64,000 nucleotides of DNA from Planctomycetota bacterium (GTDB lineage Bacteria > Planctomycetota > UBA1135 > GCA-002748355), in NCBI GenBank assembly GCA_020638795.1, contig JACKHW010000004.1, forward strand, positions 372,001-436,000, given 5' to 3'. Under the pieces are notes generated by a model. That model had not been told where the DNA came from and searched no databases. It saw only the letters and a list, made by a program, of their open reading frames with translations. Below, one piece after another: positions 55,352-63,339 of the stretch. The first letter of the stretch is position 1. The number at the start of each line of letters is the position of its first letter. A program made the translations under genes and the position numbers.

Positions 55352-56907
55352 ACGCCCCCATGTCTCTGCGGTCGCGGCTCACCGTCTTGCTCGCGGCGAG
55401 CTTCGGAGCGCTCCTCGTGTCGACCGGACTGTGGCTCGGCTCCCAGACGGCACGTGTTCTCGAGAAGTCGTTCGATGAATCGCTGCGAGTGCTCGCAGGC
55501 ACGGTGAGCGGATGGACCGAAGAAGAGGATGGCAGCGTCGAACTCGACGATCTAGCGATCGCGTTGCCTGAGTTCACCCGCGAATCCGAGCCCGACTACT
55601 TCCAGTTCTTCCTCGCGGATGGCACGACGCTGTTGCGTTCGCCACGCCTCGACTTCGATCTCCCGCGCGACACCGGTCGCGACGATGCGCCGTTCGACCT
55701 CGATCACGAGGGTAGCCGGCTCCGCTGTGTCTGCATGGTCTATCGTCCTGCCAGCAAGCTCGACGCGGTCGAGGGACACCCCGAGGCGCGGGAATCGGCG
55801 CCGACCGAATCGGCGCCAACGACGTCGAACAGCGGGAACACCGCCGCGCCGATGCTGACGTTGATCGTCGCTCGCCACCGTGGTGCACTCGATGCTCTCC
55901 TCGCGCGTTATCGCTGGATCGTCGCTCTGACCGTCCTCGCGGGACTCGCGCTCTCCACCATCTTGACGTCGTGGATCGTCGCGAAGCAGCTGCGCCCGAT
56001 TCGCGACCTCGGACGCGCGGTTGCCGGACTCGACGCCGAGCGCCTCGACGACCGCATCGATGTACCGGAGGTACCTGCCGAGATTCATCCGCTCGTCGTG
56101 CAATTCAATGCGATGCTCGATCGCCTCGAAGCATCGTTCGCGCGCGAGCGACGCTTTGCGGCCAACATCGCCCACGAATTGAAGACTCCAATCTGCGAAT
56201 TACGCTCTCTCGCCAACATCGCGATGAAATGGCCCGACGACACCGAGGCGGTCGCCGGATTCTTCCAAGATGTCACCGACGTTTCCGCTCGGATGGATCG
56301 CGTCGTCACCGATCTCCGCCTCGTCGCTCGCTGCCAGGCCGGGATCGAACCCATCGAGAGGCAGCGCGTGGCTCTCGCTAGAATCGTCGAGAATGCGTGT
56401 CGAGCAAGCAATCGCGACGCCGCGTCCCGTAGTGTCGACCTCCGGTTCTCGTGTAAGCGCGCCGCGCATCCGACTTCGGAGCGCGCATTCGACGTCCAGA
56501 GCGATGCAAGCAAGCTCGAACTCATCATCCGCAATCTCGTCGGAAACGCGGTGCACCATGCGGACGAGGACTCCGTTGTCGATGTCGTCCTCGACGCGCA
56601 TGAAGCGCAGACGAATCGCAGGATCATCGTGTTCGAAGTCCGAAACCGAGCGTCGTCCCTCGACCCTGCAGACGTCGAACGGCTGATCGAGCCCTTCTGG
56701 CGCAAGGACGAAGCACGGAGTTCTTCGACCCATGCTGGTCTCGGCCTGACTCTCGTCATGGAACTCGTTACGCTCCTGGGGGCACGGCTCGAGCTTCGGT
56801 TGGACGATGGCGATACCACCACGCTCGTCGCACGACTCCAGCTCGACTCCGCACCGGTCCAACCACGCGTGAACTCACGACCATCGAAGCACGGAGCAAT
56901 TTCATGA
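55348..56907 (+). CDS. Membrane sensor histidine kinase (partner of 54683)
   Basis: The 519-residue kinase has membrane helices at about 11-30 and 186-208 (RWIVALTVLAGLALSTILTSWIV), bracketing a periplasmic sensor domain of about 150 residues. A HAMP domain follows (RPIRDLGRAVAGLDAERLDDRI). The phosphoacceptor is His276 in IAHELKTPI. The catalytic domain has an N box IIRNLVGNAVHHAD and a G2 box HAGLGLTLV; the G1 box is divergent, with VRNRASSLDPADV where DNGxGI is usual. It should phosphorylate the upstream regulator. ATG 55348 overlaps that gene's stop, and its own stop overlaps the next start, so three genes are coupled. Confidence 0.94.
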   Translation: MNAPMSLRSRLTVLLAASFGALLVSTGLWLGSQTARVLEKSFDESLRVLAGTVSGWTEEEDGSVELDDLAIALPEFTRESEPDYFQFFLADGTTLLRSPRLDFDLPRDTGRDDAPFDLDHEGSRLRCVCMVYRPASKLDAVEGHPEARESAPTESAPTTSNSGNTAAPMLTLIVARHRGALDALLARYRWIVALTVLAGLALSTILTSWIVAKQLRPIRDLGRAVAGLDAERLDDRIDVPEVPAEIHPLVVQFNAMLDRLEASFARERRFAANIAHELKTPICELRSLANIAMKWPDDTEAVAGFFQDVTDVSARMDRVVTDLRLVARCQAGIEPIERQRVALARIVENACRASNRDAASRSVDLRFSCKRAAHPTSERAFDVQSDASKLELIIRNLVGNAVHHADEDSVVDVVLDAHEAQTNRRIIVFEVRNRASSLDPADVERLIEPFWRKDEARSSSTHAGLGLTLVMELVTLLGARLELRLDDGDTTTLVARLQLDSAPVQPRVNSRPSKHGAIS

Positions 56908-57614
56908 AGTCCACCGATCCCGCCAGTGCACGTCGTCGACACGCGAAGCCCCTCGTCGCTTTGCTCGCCGTGGTTGCATTCGGCGCCTGCACTCCGCCCG
57001 CGGCGACACCACCGGCAGTGACGGCTCGCGGACGCACGTTCGTCGACGAGCTGAATCATCGGTGGTTCCCACTCGAGCCACGCGCCATCTCCGTCTTCGA
57101 AGGCGAGGAGAGTCTCGTGCACCGACTCGAGGTCGAACGCGTACTCCCGGGGACCGTGCAGGTCGCAGGAATCGACTGCCACGCACTTCACAAGGACGTC
57201 TACCTCGACGACGGGCTCGTCGAGACGTCGACCGAGTACTACGCACAGGACTCCGAAGGCAACGTTTGGAAGTTCGGCGAAGAGAGTCTCGAAGTGCACG
57301 ACGGCAAACTGCGGCGATCCGAAGACTCGTGGCGCGTCGGCAGCGGTGCGGCGTATCCGTGGATCGCGTTCCCCGCAGAGATGCGGGTCGGTGACGAGTT
57401 CGAGGGATTCAACGGGATCGGTATTGACCTCTTCGTCGTTGCGGCGACTGACGTCGTCGCGGAGACCCCGATGGGAACATTCGGCCCTTGTCTCCGACTC
57501 CTCGAAAACCCGGACGATCCCGAGGACCGTGACATCTTGCTCTACGCACCGGGAGTCGGACGCGTCGGCGAAACGTCGACTCGTGGTCGCGTGACGTTGG
57601 TCGATCGGCGCTGA
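56904..57614 (+). CDS. Lipoprotein with the FPLEPG domain, coupled to the kinase
   Basis: This 236-residue protein has a basic leader and a lipobox-like FGAC at about 26-29. From residue 52 on it is a single copy of the domain described for 53420-54469: WFPLEPRAISVFEG, STEYYAQDSEGNVWKFGE, and the late YAPGVGRVGE. The domain is probably beta-rich. The ATG overlaps the kinase stop (ATGA), so it belongs to the two-component operon and lies 16 bases before the LpxO-like gene. It may be an envelope sensor or co-sensor for the kinase; this is inference from position. Confidence 0.72.
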   Translation: MKSTDPASARRRHAKPLVALLAVVAFGACTPPAATPPAVTARGRTFVDELNHRWFPLEPRAISVFEGEESLVHRLEVERVLPGTVQVAGIDCHALHKDVYLDDGLVETSTEYYAQDSEGNVWKFGEESLEVHDGKLRRSEDSWRVGSGAAYPWIAFPAEMRVGDEFEGFNGIGIDLFVVAATDVVAETPMGTFGPCLRLLENPDDPEDRDILLYAPGVGRVGETSTRGRVTLVDRR

Positions 57615-57630
57615 CGCCACGACGATCACG

Positions 57631-58566
57631 ATGATCGCCACGATCTGCGTCCTGCTCGTCGTCGCTTTGTTCTTCGGCAGCGGTCTCTGGTTCCACCTGC
57701 GCGGCAAGCTCCGGTTCAAGTTGCGGCGACAGTTCGGAGACTATTCGATCCTGCTCGCACCGTACAACGCGTTCGCGTGCCTGCGCACCGAGGGTCGCAA
57801 CCGCCCGGTGCACGACACCGCTCGCTTTCCCGAACTCGGCCTGCTGCGCGATCACTGGCAAGAGATCCGGGATGAAGCGCGCTCACTGCTCACCGAAGGC
57901 GCGATCCAAAAAGCGGAGCGGCAAGACGACCTGGTCTTCTACTCGTTCATGAAACGCGGCTGGAAGAGGTTCTACCTCGTGTGGTACCGAGGCTTCCTGC
58001 CATCGGCGCAGCGCCGAGCCCCTCGAACCGTCGAACTCTTACGCCAAGTCCCGTGCGTGCACGGGGCGATGTTCGGGGTTCTCGAACCGCATAGCCGTCT
58101 TGGCAAGCACCGTGACCCCTTCGCGGGCACACTCCGGTACCACCTCGCGCTGTCGACTCCAGGGGAGGGCTGTCGCATGCAGCTCGACGACATCGAACAC
58201 GTATGGCGCGACGGTGAGGACATCCTGTTCGACAGCAGCTACGTGCACGGCGCGCGCAACGACACAGACCAGCCTCGCCTCGTCCTGTTCTGCGATGTCG
58301 AACGCCCGATGCGGGGCCCGATCTCGCGCGCGATCAACCGTGCGGTGGTTCGGTGGTTCGTCCCTGTCACGCAAGTCCCCAACGAGCCGGGGGACCCGAC
58401 TGGCATCGCCAACCGCGTGTTCGCATGGCTACGCCCATTGCGCACCGGCATGCAGGCGCTCAAACGGGACCACGTTCGCGTGTATTACACGCTCAAGGCC
58501 GGTGTTGCTTTGTTGATCGTGGTCCTGTTGGCGTGGGCCCCCATCGCTTGGCTCCTCGGCACGTGA
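57631..58566 (+). CDS. lpxO: LpxO-like lipid A 2-hydroxylase (aspartyl/asparaginyl beta-hydroxylase family)
   Basis: This 311-residue Fe(II)/2-oxoglutarate-dependent oxygenase has a membrane helix at each end (about 2-19 and 285-306). The core closely follows LpxO as I remember it: GKHRDPFAGTLRYHL with His160-Arg-Asp162, VWRDGEDILFDSSYVHGARN with His206, Arg216 in PRLVLF for 2-oxoglutarate, and CDVERPM. The C terminus has PNEPGDPTG, also seen in LpxO. LpxO hydroxylates the secondary acyl chain of lipid A at the inner membrane. The gene lies 16 bases after the lipoprotein in the two-component operon. Family is confident; use on lipid A in this organism is inferred. Confidence 0.82.
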   Translation: MIATICVLLVVALFFGSGLWFHLRGKLRFKLRRQFGDYSILLAPYNAFACLRTEGRNRPVHDTARFPELGLLRDHWQEIRDEARSLLTEGAIQKAERQDDLVFYSFMKRGWKRFYLVWYRGFLPSAQRRAPRTVELLRQVPCVHGAMFGVLEPHSRLGKHRDPFAGTLRYHLALSTPGEGCRMQLDDIEHVWRDGEDILFDSSYVHGARNDTDQPRLVLFCDVERPMRGPISRAINRAVVRWFVPVTQVPNEPGDPTGIANRVFAWLRPLRTGMQALKRDHVRVYYTLKAGVALLIVVLLAWAPIAWLLGT

Positions 58567-58591
58567 ATCCGCAGGAAGCGCGGGGAAAGAT

Positions 58592-58666
58592 TGGAGGCGG
58601 CGCCCGGATTCGAACCGGGGATGACGGATTTGCAATCCGTTGCCTTAGCCACTTGGCTACGCCGCC
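58592..58666 (-). tRNA. tRNA-Cys (GCA)
   Basis: On the minus strand the sequence folds as a full cloverleaf. The 7-bp acceptor stem is GGCGGCG (58660-58666) with CGCCGCC (58596-58602). The anticodon loop TTGCAAA gives anticodon GCA. The T arm contains GGTTCGAATCC. The discriminator is U73 (58595), as expected for tRNA-Cys. CCA is encoded at 58592-58594. Confidence 0.97.
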
Positions 58667-58785
58667 AATCCTGGAGCCGACGGAACGTCAGCAGCGATAT
58701 CGACCGCCGCAATACACACACGCGAGCGAGGCCATCGAGGTGAGTCCACCACGAGCGGAGCACCCGCGTGCGCGATGCGAGCGTA

Positions 58786-59091
58786 TCAGCGCACGCGGCG
58801 ATACGGGTCGGTGCGCGAATAGTTGAGGAAGCTGCGATCGAACGTCTCGACGATGTTCCCGAGACCGTTCCAGAACGAATCGGCACGGCCCGCCATGTAT
58901 TCGCGCTGACGCGCCCAGAAGCGCTGCGTCTCGTAGTCGTTGCGCAGCGACTCGACGTCTTGGACGCCACGCGCTGCGGCTTCGGCTTCGACGTCGCCGC
59001 CGCGGCCCGACCACGTGAAATTCTCACAGGAAGCGCCGAGGAGGAGCACGCCCACGAGGGCCGTCTTCGCCAAGCGATTGAGCATCTTCAT
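58786..59091 (-). CDS. Small lipoprotein, unknown
   Basis: This 101-residue product has a leader ending in the lipobox LGASC at about residue 22, so it is probably lipid-anchored. The mature part is polar and helical, with RNDYETQRFWARQREYMAGRADSFWNGLGN, and ends NYSRTDPYRRVR. I recognise no family. A GTG one codon before ATG 59091 is also possible; no strong Shine-Dalgarno decides. It lies between tRNA-Cys and the non-coding region before hisS. Confidence 0.65.
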   Translation of the reverse strand: MKMLNRLAKTALVGVLLLGASCENFTWSGRGGDVEAEAAARGVQDVESLRNDYETQRFWARQREYMAGRADSFWNGLGNIVETFDRSFLNYSRTDPYRRVR

Positions 59092-59094
59092 CAC

Positions 59095-59442
59095 GAGTCT
59101 CTGCGTCTATCGATAGGTTGTTCGAAAGTCGCCGCGGGGCGGCGGCGGATCGAGCGGATGGAGGATCCTCCCGACCTCAGAACGCTAGCGGTCCTGCGTT
59201 GCCGGAAAAAGGCTTTTCCGCCGCAGTCGCGCCCCCTGCGCATGACGCCCGCGGGGTTCGGTGTCGAGCCGAACGGCGGCGGAACCCCATGGCGGGCAGG
59301 GGGTTCGACGCCACGCAATACTCACGCGTCCGACTTTCGATGGCTTCTGCTGGCATGCGGTCGATAATCCGGTCTTCTGGTCGACGACTCCAGGAATGCG
59401 ACGCGCGGTACCGCCCTGCGATGGCCGCCCTACCGAGGATTC
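59095..59442. other. Non-coding region with palindromes before hisS
   Basis: This 348-base gap separates the small lipoprotein (minus) and hisS (plus). It holds CTATCGATAG, a perfect palindrome at 59106-59115, and a 7-bp stem with 4-base loop at 59203-59220 (CGGAAAA/TTTTCCG). Neither is followed by a T tract. Both divergent promoters should lie here. No RNA gene is recognised. Confidence 0.4.
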
Positions 59443-60753
59443 ATGCAGCTCAAATACAGCGCCCCCCGAGGCACCGAGGACTTCCTGCCGGCCCGCGTGC
59501 AGCTCCTCGATTGGATCCACGGAAACTGCCGTCGCGAGCTCGAACGACATGGCTATCTCGAGATTCGGCCGCCGCTCTTCGAGGACACCGCGCTCTACCG
59601 GCGCGCGATCGGGGATGTCACGGATGTCGTCGAGAAGGAGATGTTCACGTGTGAGCGTGGCGACACGTCCGTGACCTTCCGCCCCGAGGCGACCGCGGGC
59701 GTCGCTCGCGCCTATCTCGAGAACAAGCTCGACAAGGTGCGTCCGTTCCAGAAGTTCTACTACATCGGTCCGATGTTCCGTTTCGAGCGTCCTCAGGCCG
59801 CGCGCCAACGCCAATTCGAGCAGATCGGCGTCGAGGCGATCGGCTCGCACGATCCGCGACTCGATGCCGAAGTCATCCACCTCGCGGGCCGCTTGCTCGA
59901 CCGGCTCGAACTCGGCGGGTATCGCATCCACATCAACACGCTCGGTGACAAGGCAGATCGTGCGCTCTACCGCAGCGCGCTCGAAGAGTACGTCGCACCG
60001 CGTATCGCGGAGTTCTGCGCCGAGTGCCAAGCGCGATTCCAGCGCAACGTATTTCGCCTCGTCGACTGCAAGAATCGTGATTGCCAGCGCCTCATGAGCG
60101 ACGCACCCGACCTGCTTTCCCGTGCGTCGGACGCGACCCGCAAGCACTTCGAAGACGTGCAGAACGCGCTCGGTGCCCTCGGCCGCAGCTTCGAGATCGA
60201 CCCGCGCATCGTGCGCGGACTCGACTATTACACGCACACGGTGTTCGAAGTTCGCCTGCCCGGGCTCGGTGCACGAGACACACTCGTAGGCGGCGGTCGC
60301 TACGACGACCTCCTCGAAGAACTCGGTGGTCCGGCGATCCCGGCCATCGGCTTCTCGCTCGGCGTAACCGGCACACTGTTGGCCCTACAGAAAGCCGGCA
60401 TCGCCGACGAGCACGCGAACGAGCCGCCGTGCACGGTGTTCCTGGCCGCGATCGGGGACAGCGAACGTCTCGCTGCGCTCGTGCTCGCGGACGAATTGCG
60501 GAAGAGCGGTCTCGTCGTCGACCTCGATTACGAAGGCAAGTCTCCCAAGTCGCAAATGCGAACGGCAGGCAAGCGCAACGCGCGCATCGTCCTCCTTCTC
60601 GGCGAGAGCGAGCGCGCACGCGGCGTGATCCAGGTCAAGAACATGGGTGACGGATCGCAACGCGAGTTGCCGATGGATGGCGACCTCGCGTTCGAACTCC
60701 AACGCATGCTCGAAGAAGAGCCGTCGCGAGCGGCTCCGGGAGAGGGCGATTGA
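59443..60753 (+). CDS. hisS: Histidyl-tRNA synthetase
   Basis: A 436-residue class II HisRS. The start PRGTEDFLPARVQ is the family opening. Motif 2 is in FRFERPQAARQRQFEQIGVEAIGS, the histidine-A loop in RGLDYYTHTVFE and motif 3-like glycine loop in GGGRYDDLL. RPEATAGVARAYLENKL covers the ATP-binding strand. A Cys quartet (CAECQARF, CKNRDCQ) near 187-215 is typical of many bacterial HisRS. The C-terminal anticodon domain is present. The stop overlaps the TTG start of nadD by four bases. Confidence 0.98.
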   Translation: MQLKYSAPRGTEDFLPARVQLLDWIHGNCRRELERHGYLEIRPPLFEDTALYRRAIGDVTDVVEKEMFTCERGDTSVTFRPEATAGVARAYLENKLDKVRPFQKFYYIGPMFRFERPQAARQRQFEQIGVEAIGSHDPRLDAEVIHLAGRLLDRLELGGYRIHINTLGDKADRALYRSALEEYVAPRIAEFCAECQARFQRNVFRLVDCKNRDCQRLMSDAPDLLSRASDATRKHFEDVQNALGALGRSFEIDPRIVRGLDYYTHTVFEVRLPGLGARDTLVGGGRYDDLLEELGGPAIPAIGFSLGVTGTLLALQKAGIADEHANEPPCTVFLAAIGDSERLAALVLADELRKSGLVVDLDYEGKSPKSQMRTAGKRNARIVLLLGESERARGVIQVKNMGDGSQRELPMDGDLAFELQRMLEEEPSRAAPGEGD

Positions 60754-61439
60754 CGTCGGGTCGAGGAGCGCCTGTTCGCATCCTCTTCGGCGGCAGCTTC
60801 GATCCGCCGACCCTCGCCCATCGCCTGATCGCGGAGTGTGCGCTCGCCTCGGTCCCGAATGCCGAGCTCGTCGTCGTTCCTGCAGCGGTGTCGCCTCACA
60901 AGCAAGACCGCACGACGACGGCCGCGAGGCATCGGCTCGCGATGGCGCGCATCGCGTTCGAAGGGCTCCCGCGCGTGCGCGTCTCGGACGAAGAGATCGT
61001 GCGCGGCGGTGCGAGCTACACCGTCGACACGTTGCAACTCCACCGCGACGAACTCGGTGCCGACGCGCGCCTGTATTTCTTGGTCGGCGCCGACGCGCTG
61101 CTTTCCTTCGGCCGCTGGCGCGAACCCGATCGCATCCTCACCCTCGCAAAGATCATCAGCGTCGCTCGCCCGGACTTCGAGTTCTCCGCGCTCGACAAGA
61201 GCGAAGGAACCACACCCGCGATGCGCGCGCGGCTCCGCGCCGGCATTCTCGATTGTCGTGGACCACGGGTCTCGTCGACCGAAGTGCGCAACTTGCTTCG
61301 ATCCGGGACGACGTCGGTGGATTCCGGAACGGGCTCGCCTCTGGAATCCATGATGGACAAGCGCGTGCTCGCCTATATCGAAGCCGAACAGTTGTATCGG
61401 CCCGACGACGATCCCGGCGACGCCCCGCTCGCTGACTGA
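60750..61439 (+). CDS. nadD: Nicotinate-nucleotide adenylyltransferase
   Basis: A 229-residue enzyme of NAD synthesis (nicotinate mononucleotide to deamido-NAD). The nucleotide-binding motif is ILFGGSFDPPTLAHRLIAE near residues 11-29; the usual GGTFDPxHxGH has Thr-Leu-Ala-His here. The late motif VSSTEVRNLLRSG is the ISSTxIR signature. A TTG start overlaps the hisS stop, with AGAGGG a few bases upstream; this start gives the expected short N terminus. Length is normal. Co-translation with hisS is likely. Confidence 0.95.
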   Translation: MTSGRGAPVRILFGGSFDPPTLAHRLIAECALASVPNAELVVVPAAVSPHKQDRTTTAARHRLAMARIAFEGLPRVRVSDEEIVRGGASYTVDTLQLHRDELGADARLYFLVGADALLSFGRWREPDRILTLAKIISVARPDFEFSALDKSEGTTPAMRARLRAGILDCRGPRVSSTEVRNLLRSGTTSVDSGTGSPLESMMDKRVLAYIEAEQLYRPDDDPGDAPLAD

Positions 61440-61443
61440 CGCG

Positions 61444-62304
61444 ATGCCACGACTGCTGATGCTCGCGGTGGCGACCGTTCTGAGTTTCGTAGCCACACGA
61501 CTCTGCATGCTTCGTGCTCCGCGCGATGCCGCGACGCCCGAAGCGCACAAGCAAGGACAGCGACCCATCCCTCTCGTCGGCGGCATCCTCGCGCTACTAG
61601 CTCTCGGAATCGTGTGGATCGCGCGATCGCTCGCCGAACACAGGGCACCCCTGTGGCCGACGCCGATCCTGATCGGCCTCACACTGGCAACTCTTGCCGG
61701 AGTTCTCGACGACGCGCGCAAACGCAACGGATTGGGATGGCGAGCGAAGCTCGCATTGCAGAGTGTCGCTGCGGCGAGCGTGTTCTTCACGAGCGATTCG
61801 CTCGGTCCCGCCTGCCCGCACGTTGTCTTCGCGTTCGTCTTCCTCGTCGTCGTGCAGAACGCATGGAACTTCTTCGACAACGCCGACGGTGCAGCCTGTT
61901 GGACCGCGATCGCCGTCCTCGCCGTCGTGGCCACGCGAGATCCGAGCGATCCGACGCTGTGGCTCGTGCTCGGCTTGCTCCTCGGCTTCCTACCGACCAA
62001 CTGGCCGAGTGCCAAGGCCTACCTCGGCGATGGTGGCAGTCACGCCCTCGCCTTCGTACTCGGTTATGTGTCCCTCCGCGACGCGACGTCGGCATCGGCT
62101 CTCCTGAGTCTCCACGCCCTCCCACTCCTCGACATGGGGCACGTCATCACGCTGCGCCTGATGCTCGGCATCGCACCGTGGCACGGCGACAAGCGCCATC
62201 TCGCGCACCGCATGATCCGCGGCATGCCGGGCCGCGTCGCTGAATGGTCCGTGGCCCCCCTCCTCGCCACCATTGCGGCGCTCCTGTCCGCGCTTCTCCT
62301 GTAA
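61444..62304 (+). CDS. WecA/MraY-family polyprenyl-phosphate sugar-phosphate transferase
   Basis: This 286-residue membrane protein has about nine helices. Conserved catalytic residues are present: Asp89-Asp90 in GVLDDARKRNGLGW, the NxxNxxDxxDG motif at Asn139-Gly149 (NAWNFFDNADG), Asp197 in AYLGDGGS, and the His-rich loop DKRHLAHRM at 250-258. This matches glycosyltransferase family 4 (UDP-sugar:undecaprenyl-phosphate sugar-1-P transferases). It is shorter than MraY, closer to WecA/TagO, so it may start an O-antigen or other glycan on the carrier lipid. It starts four bases after nadD. Confidence 0.85.
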   Translation: MPRLLMLAVATVLSFVATRLCMLRAPRDAATPEAHKQGQRPIPLVGGILALLALGIVWIARSLAEHRAPLWPTPILIGLTLATLAGVLDDARKRNGLGWRAKLALQSVAAASVFFTSDSLGPACPHVVFAFVFLVVVQNAWNFFDNADGAACWTAIAVLAVVATRDPSDPTLWLVLGLLLGFLPTNWPSAKAYLGDGGSHALAFVLGYVSLRDATSASALLSLHALPLLDMGHVITLRLMLGIAPWHGDKRHLAHRMIRGMPGRVAEWSVAPLLATIAALLSALLL

Positions 62305-62316
62305 CCGCGCAGATCG

Positions 62317-63279
62317 ATGTCGCATAGTGACCGCATGTCGAAGACCTTCGTGACTTGGCTCTCGCTCGCAATCGCGGCCGGGACGTCGTCTCCAGTGACC
62401 GCGCAAGACGTGACGACGGGAGCCCAGGGAGAGTCGTCCGAGCAATCCGCGAACACCGCTCCAGTGCGCGACAGCATCGATCGCGGTGCAGGCTCGATGT
62501 CCGATGAGCTGCAGGCCTTCCTGAAGCGCATGGCCGACACGATTCGCACGAAGGAGGCTCCCGATGCGATCCGCTCGTTCCGGGCTCGCGTTGCTGCCGA
62601 TGTGCGCACGCCCGAGACGACCGCCAAGATCGAAGTCGGGATCGATTATCTCGCGCCGGTCTACTTACGCACCGAAGTCGTCGAGAACGGCACGTCCATC
62701 GTGCGCGGACGCGATCGCGGCCTCGTACCCTGGATGAAGACCGGCGACGGCGAGTCCTATTGGCTCGAGGGGAAGGAGCGCGCCGTCGACCGTGAAGCCG
62801 TGGCGCGCGACCTCGCCATCGCGGCGGGAATGACGCGGTTCCTCTATCCCGATCGTGTCCTCGCGCAGCTCGCAGAGACCAGCGGTCCGGTCGCGGAAGA
62901 CCATCCTTGGCGACGGGACGAGACGATCCCGGCATACCGGGTCACAGGCATCGCGAAGGATGGGAGCGACTTCCCTCTGGCGGCAACTCCCGGATACAGC
63001 GGCAAGCTGCGTGTCACCGCGTGGTTCGATCGGGAAACACTCGCACTCAAGACGATCTTGCTCGAGCCACTCGACGAAGTCGAAGGAGCACGGGCGCGGC
63101 GCGAAGAACTGCGCTTCCTCGACCACGTCCGCAAGGACGGGCTCCTCCTCCCGAAAAAAGTGCTCTTGCGCGTCGAAGACATCGAGGCGAAACGGATGCG
63201 AACCGTCCAAGCCATCGAGCTGATCCAGTTTCGCGCGAACCCTCTCGTATTGACGAAAGAGTTCTTCAAGAAGCCCTGA
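62317..63279 (+). CDS. Secreted protein, possible LolA-like fold
   Basis: The 320-residue protein has a signal peptide (MSKTFVTWLSLAIAAG...VTAQ). The ATG at 62335 would remove six residues and is equally plausible. Early residues include LQAFLKRMADTIRTKE, then IRSFRARVAADV, DYLAPVYLRTEVVENG and GESYWLEGK; the later part has LRVTAWFDRETLALKTILLE. This succession of strands resembles lipoprotein-carrier (LolA/RseB-like) folds, but no signature settles it. It starts 12 bases after the WecA-type gene, so an envelope role within the same operon is plausible. Confidence 0.6.
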   Translation: MSHSDRMSKTFVTWLSLAIAAGTSSPVTAQDVTTGAQGESSEQSANTAPVRDSIDRGAGSMSDELQAFLKRMADTIRTKEAPDAIRSFRARVAADVRTPETTAKIEVGIDYLAPVYLRTEVVENGTSIVRGRDRGLVPWMKTGDGESYWLEGKERAVDREAVARDLAIAAGMTRFLYPDRVLAQLAETSGPVAEDHPWRRDETIPAYRVTGIAKDGSDFPLAATPGYSGKLRVTAWFDRETLALKTILLEPLDEVEGARARREELRFLDHVRKDGLLLPKKVLLRVEDIEAKRMRTVQAIELIQFRANPLVLTKEFFKKP

Positions 63280-63339
63280 GCCCGTCGCGTATCCTGTGGT
63301 CTTCCTGGATTCGATATCTCGAACATGGGAAGGACTCGC

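Noticed and set aside
58592..58666. Integration (att) site at tRNA-Cys
   Set aside because: No integrase gene, no repeat of the tRNA 3' end and no compositional change are visible nearby.
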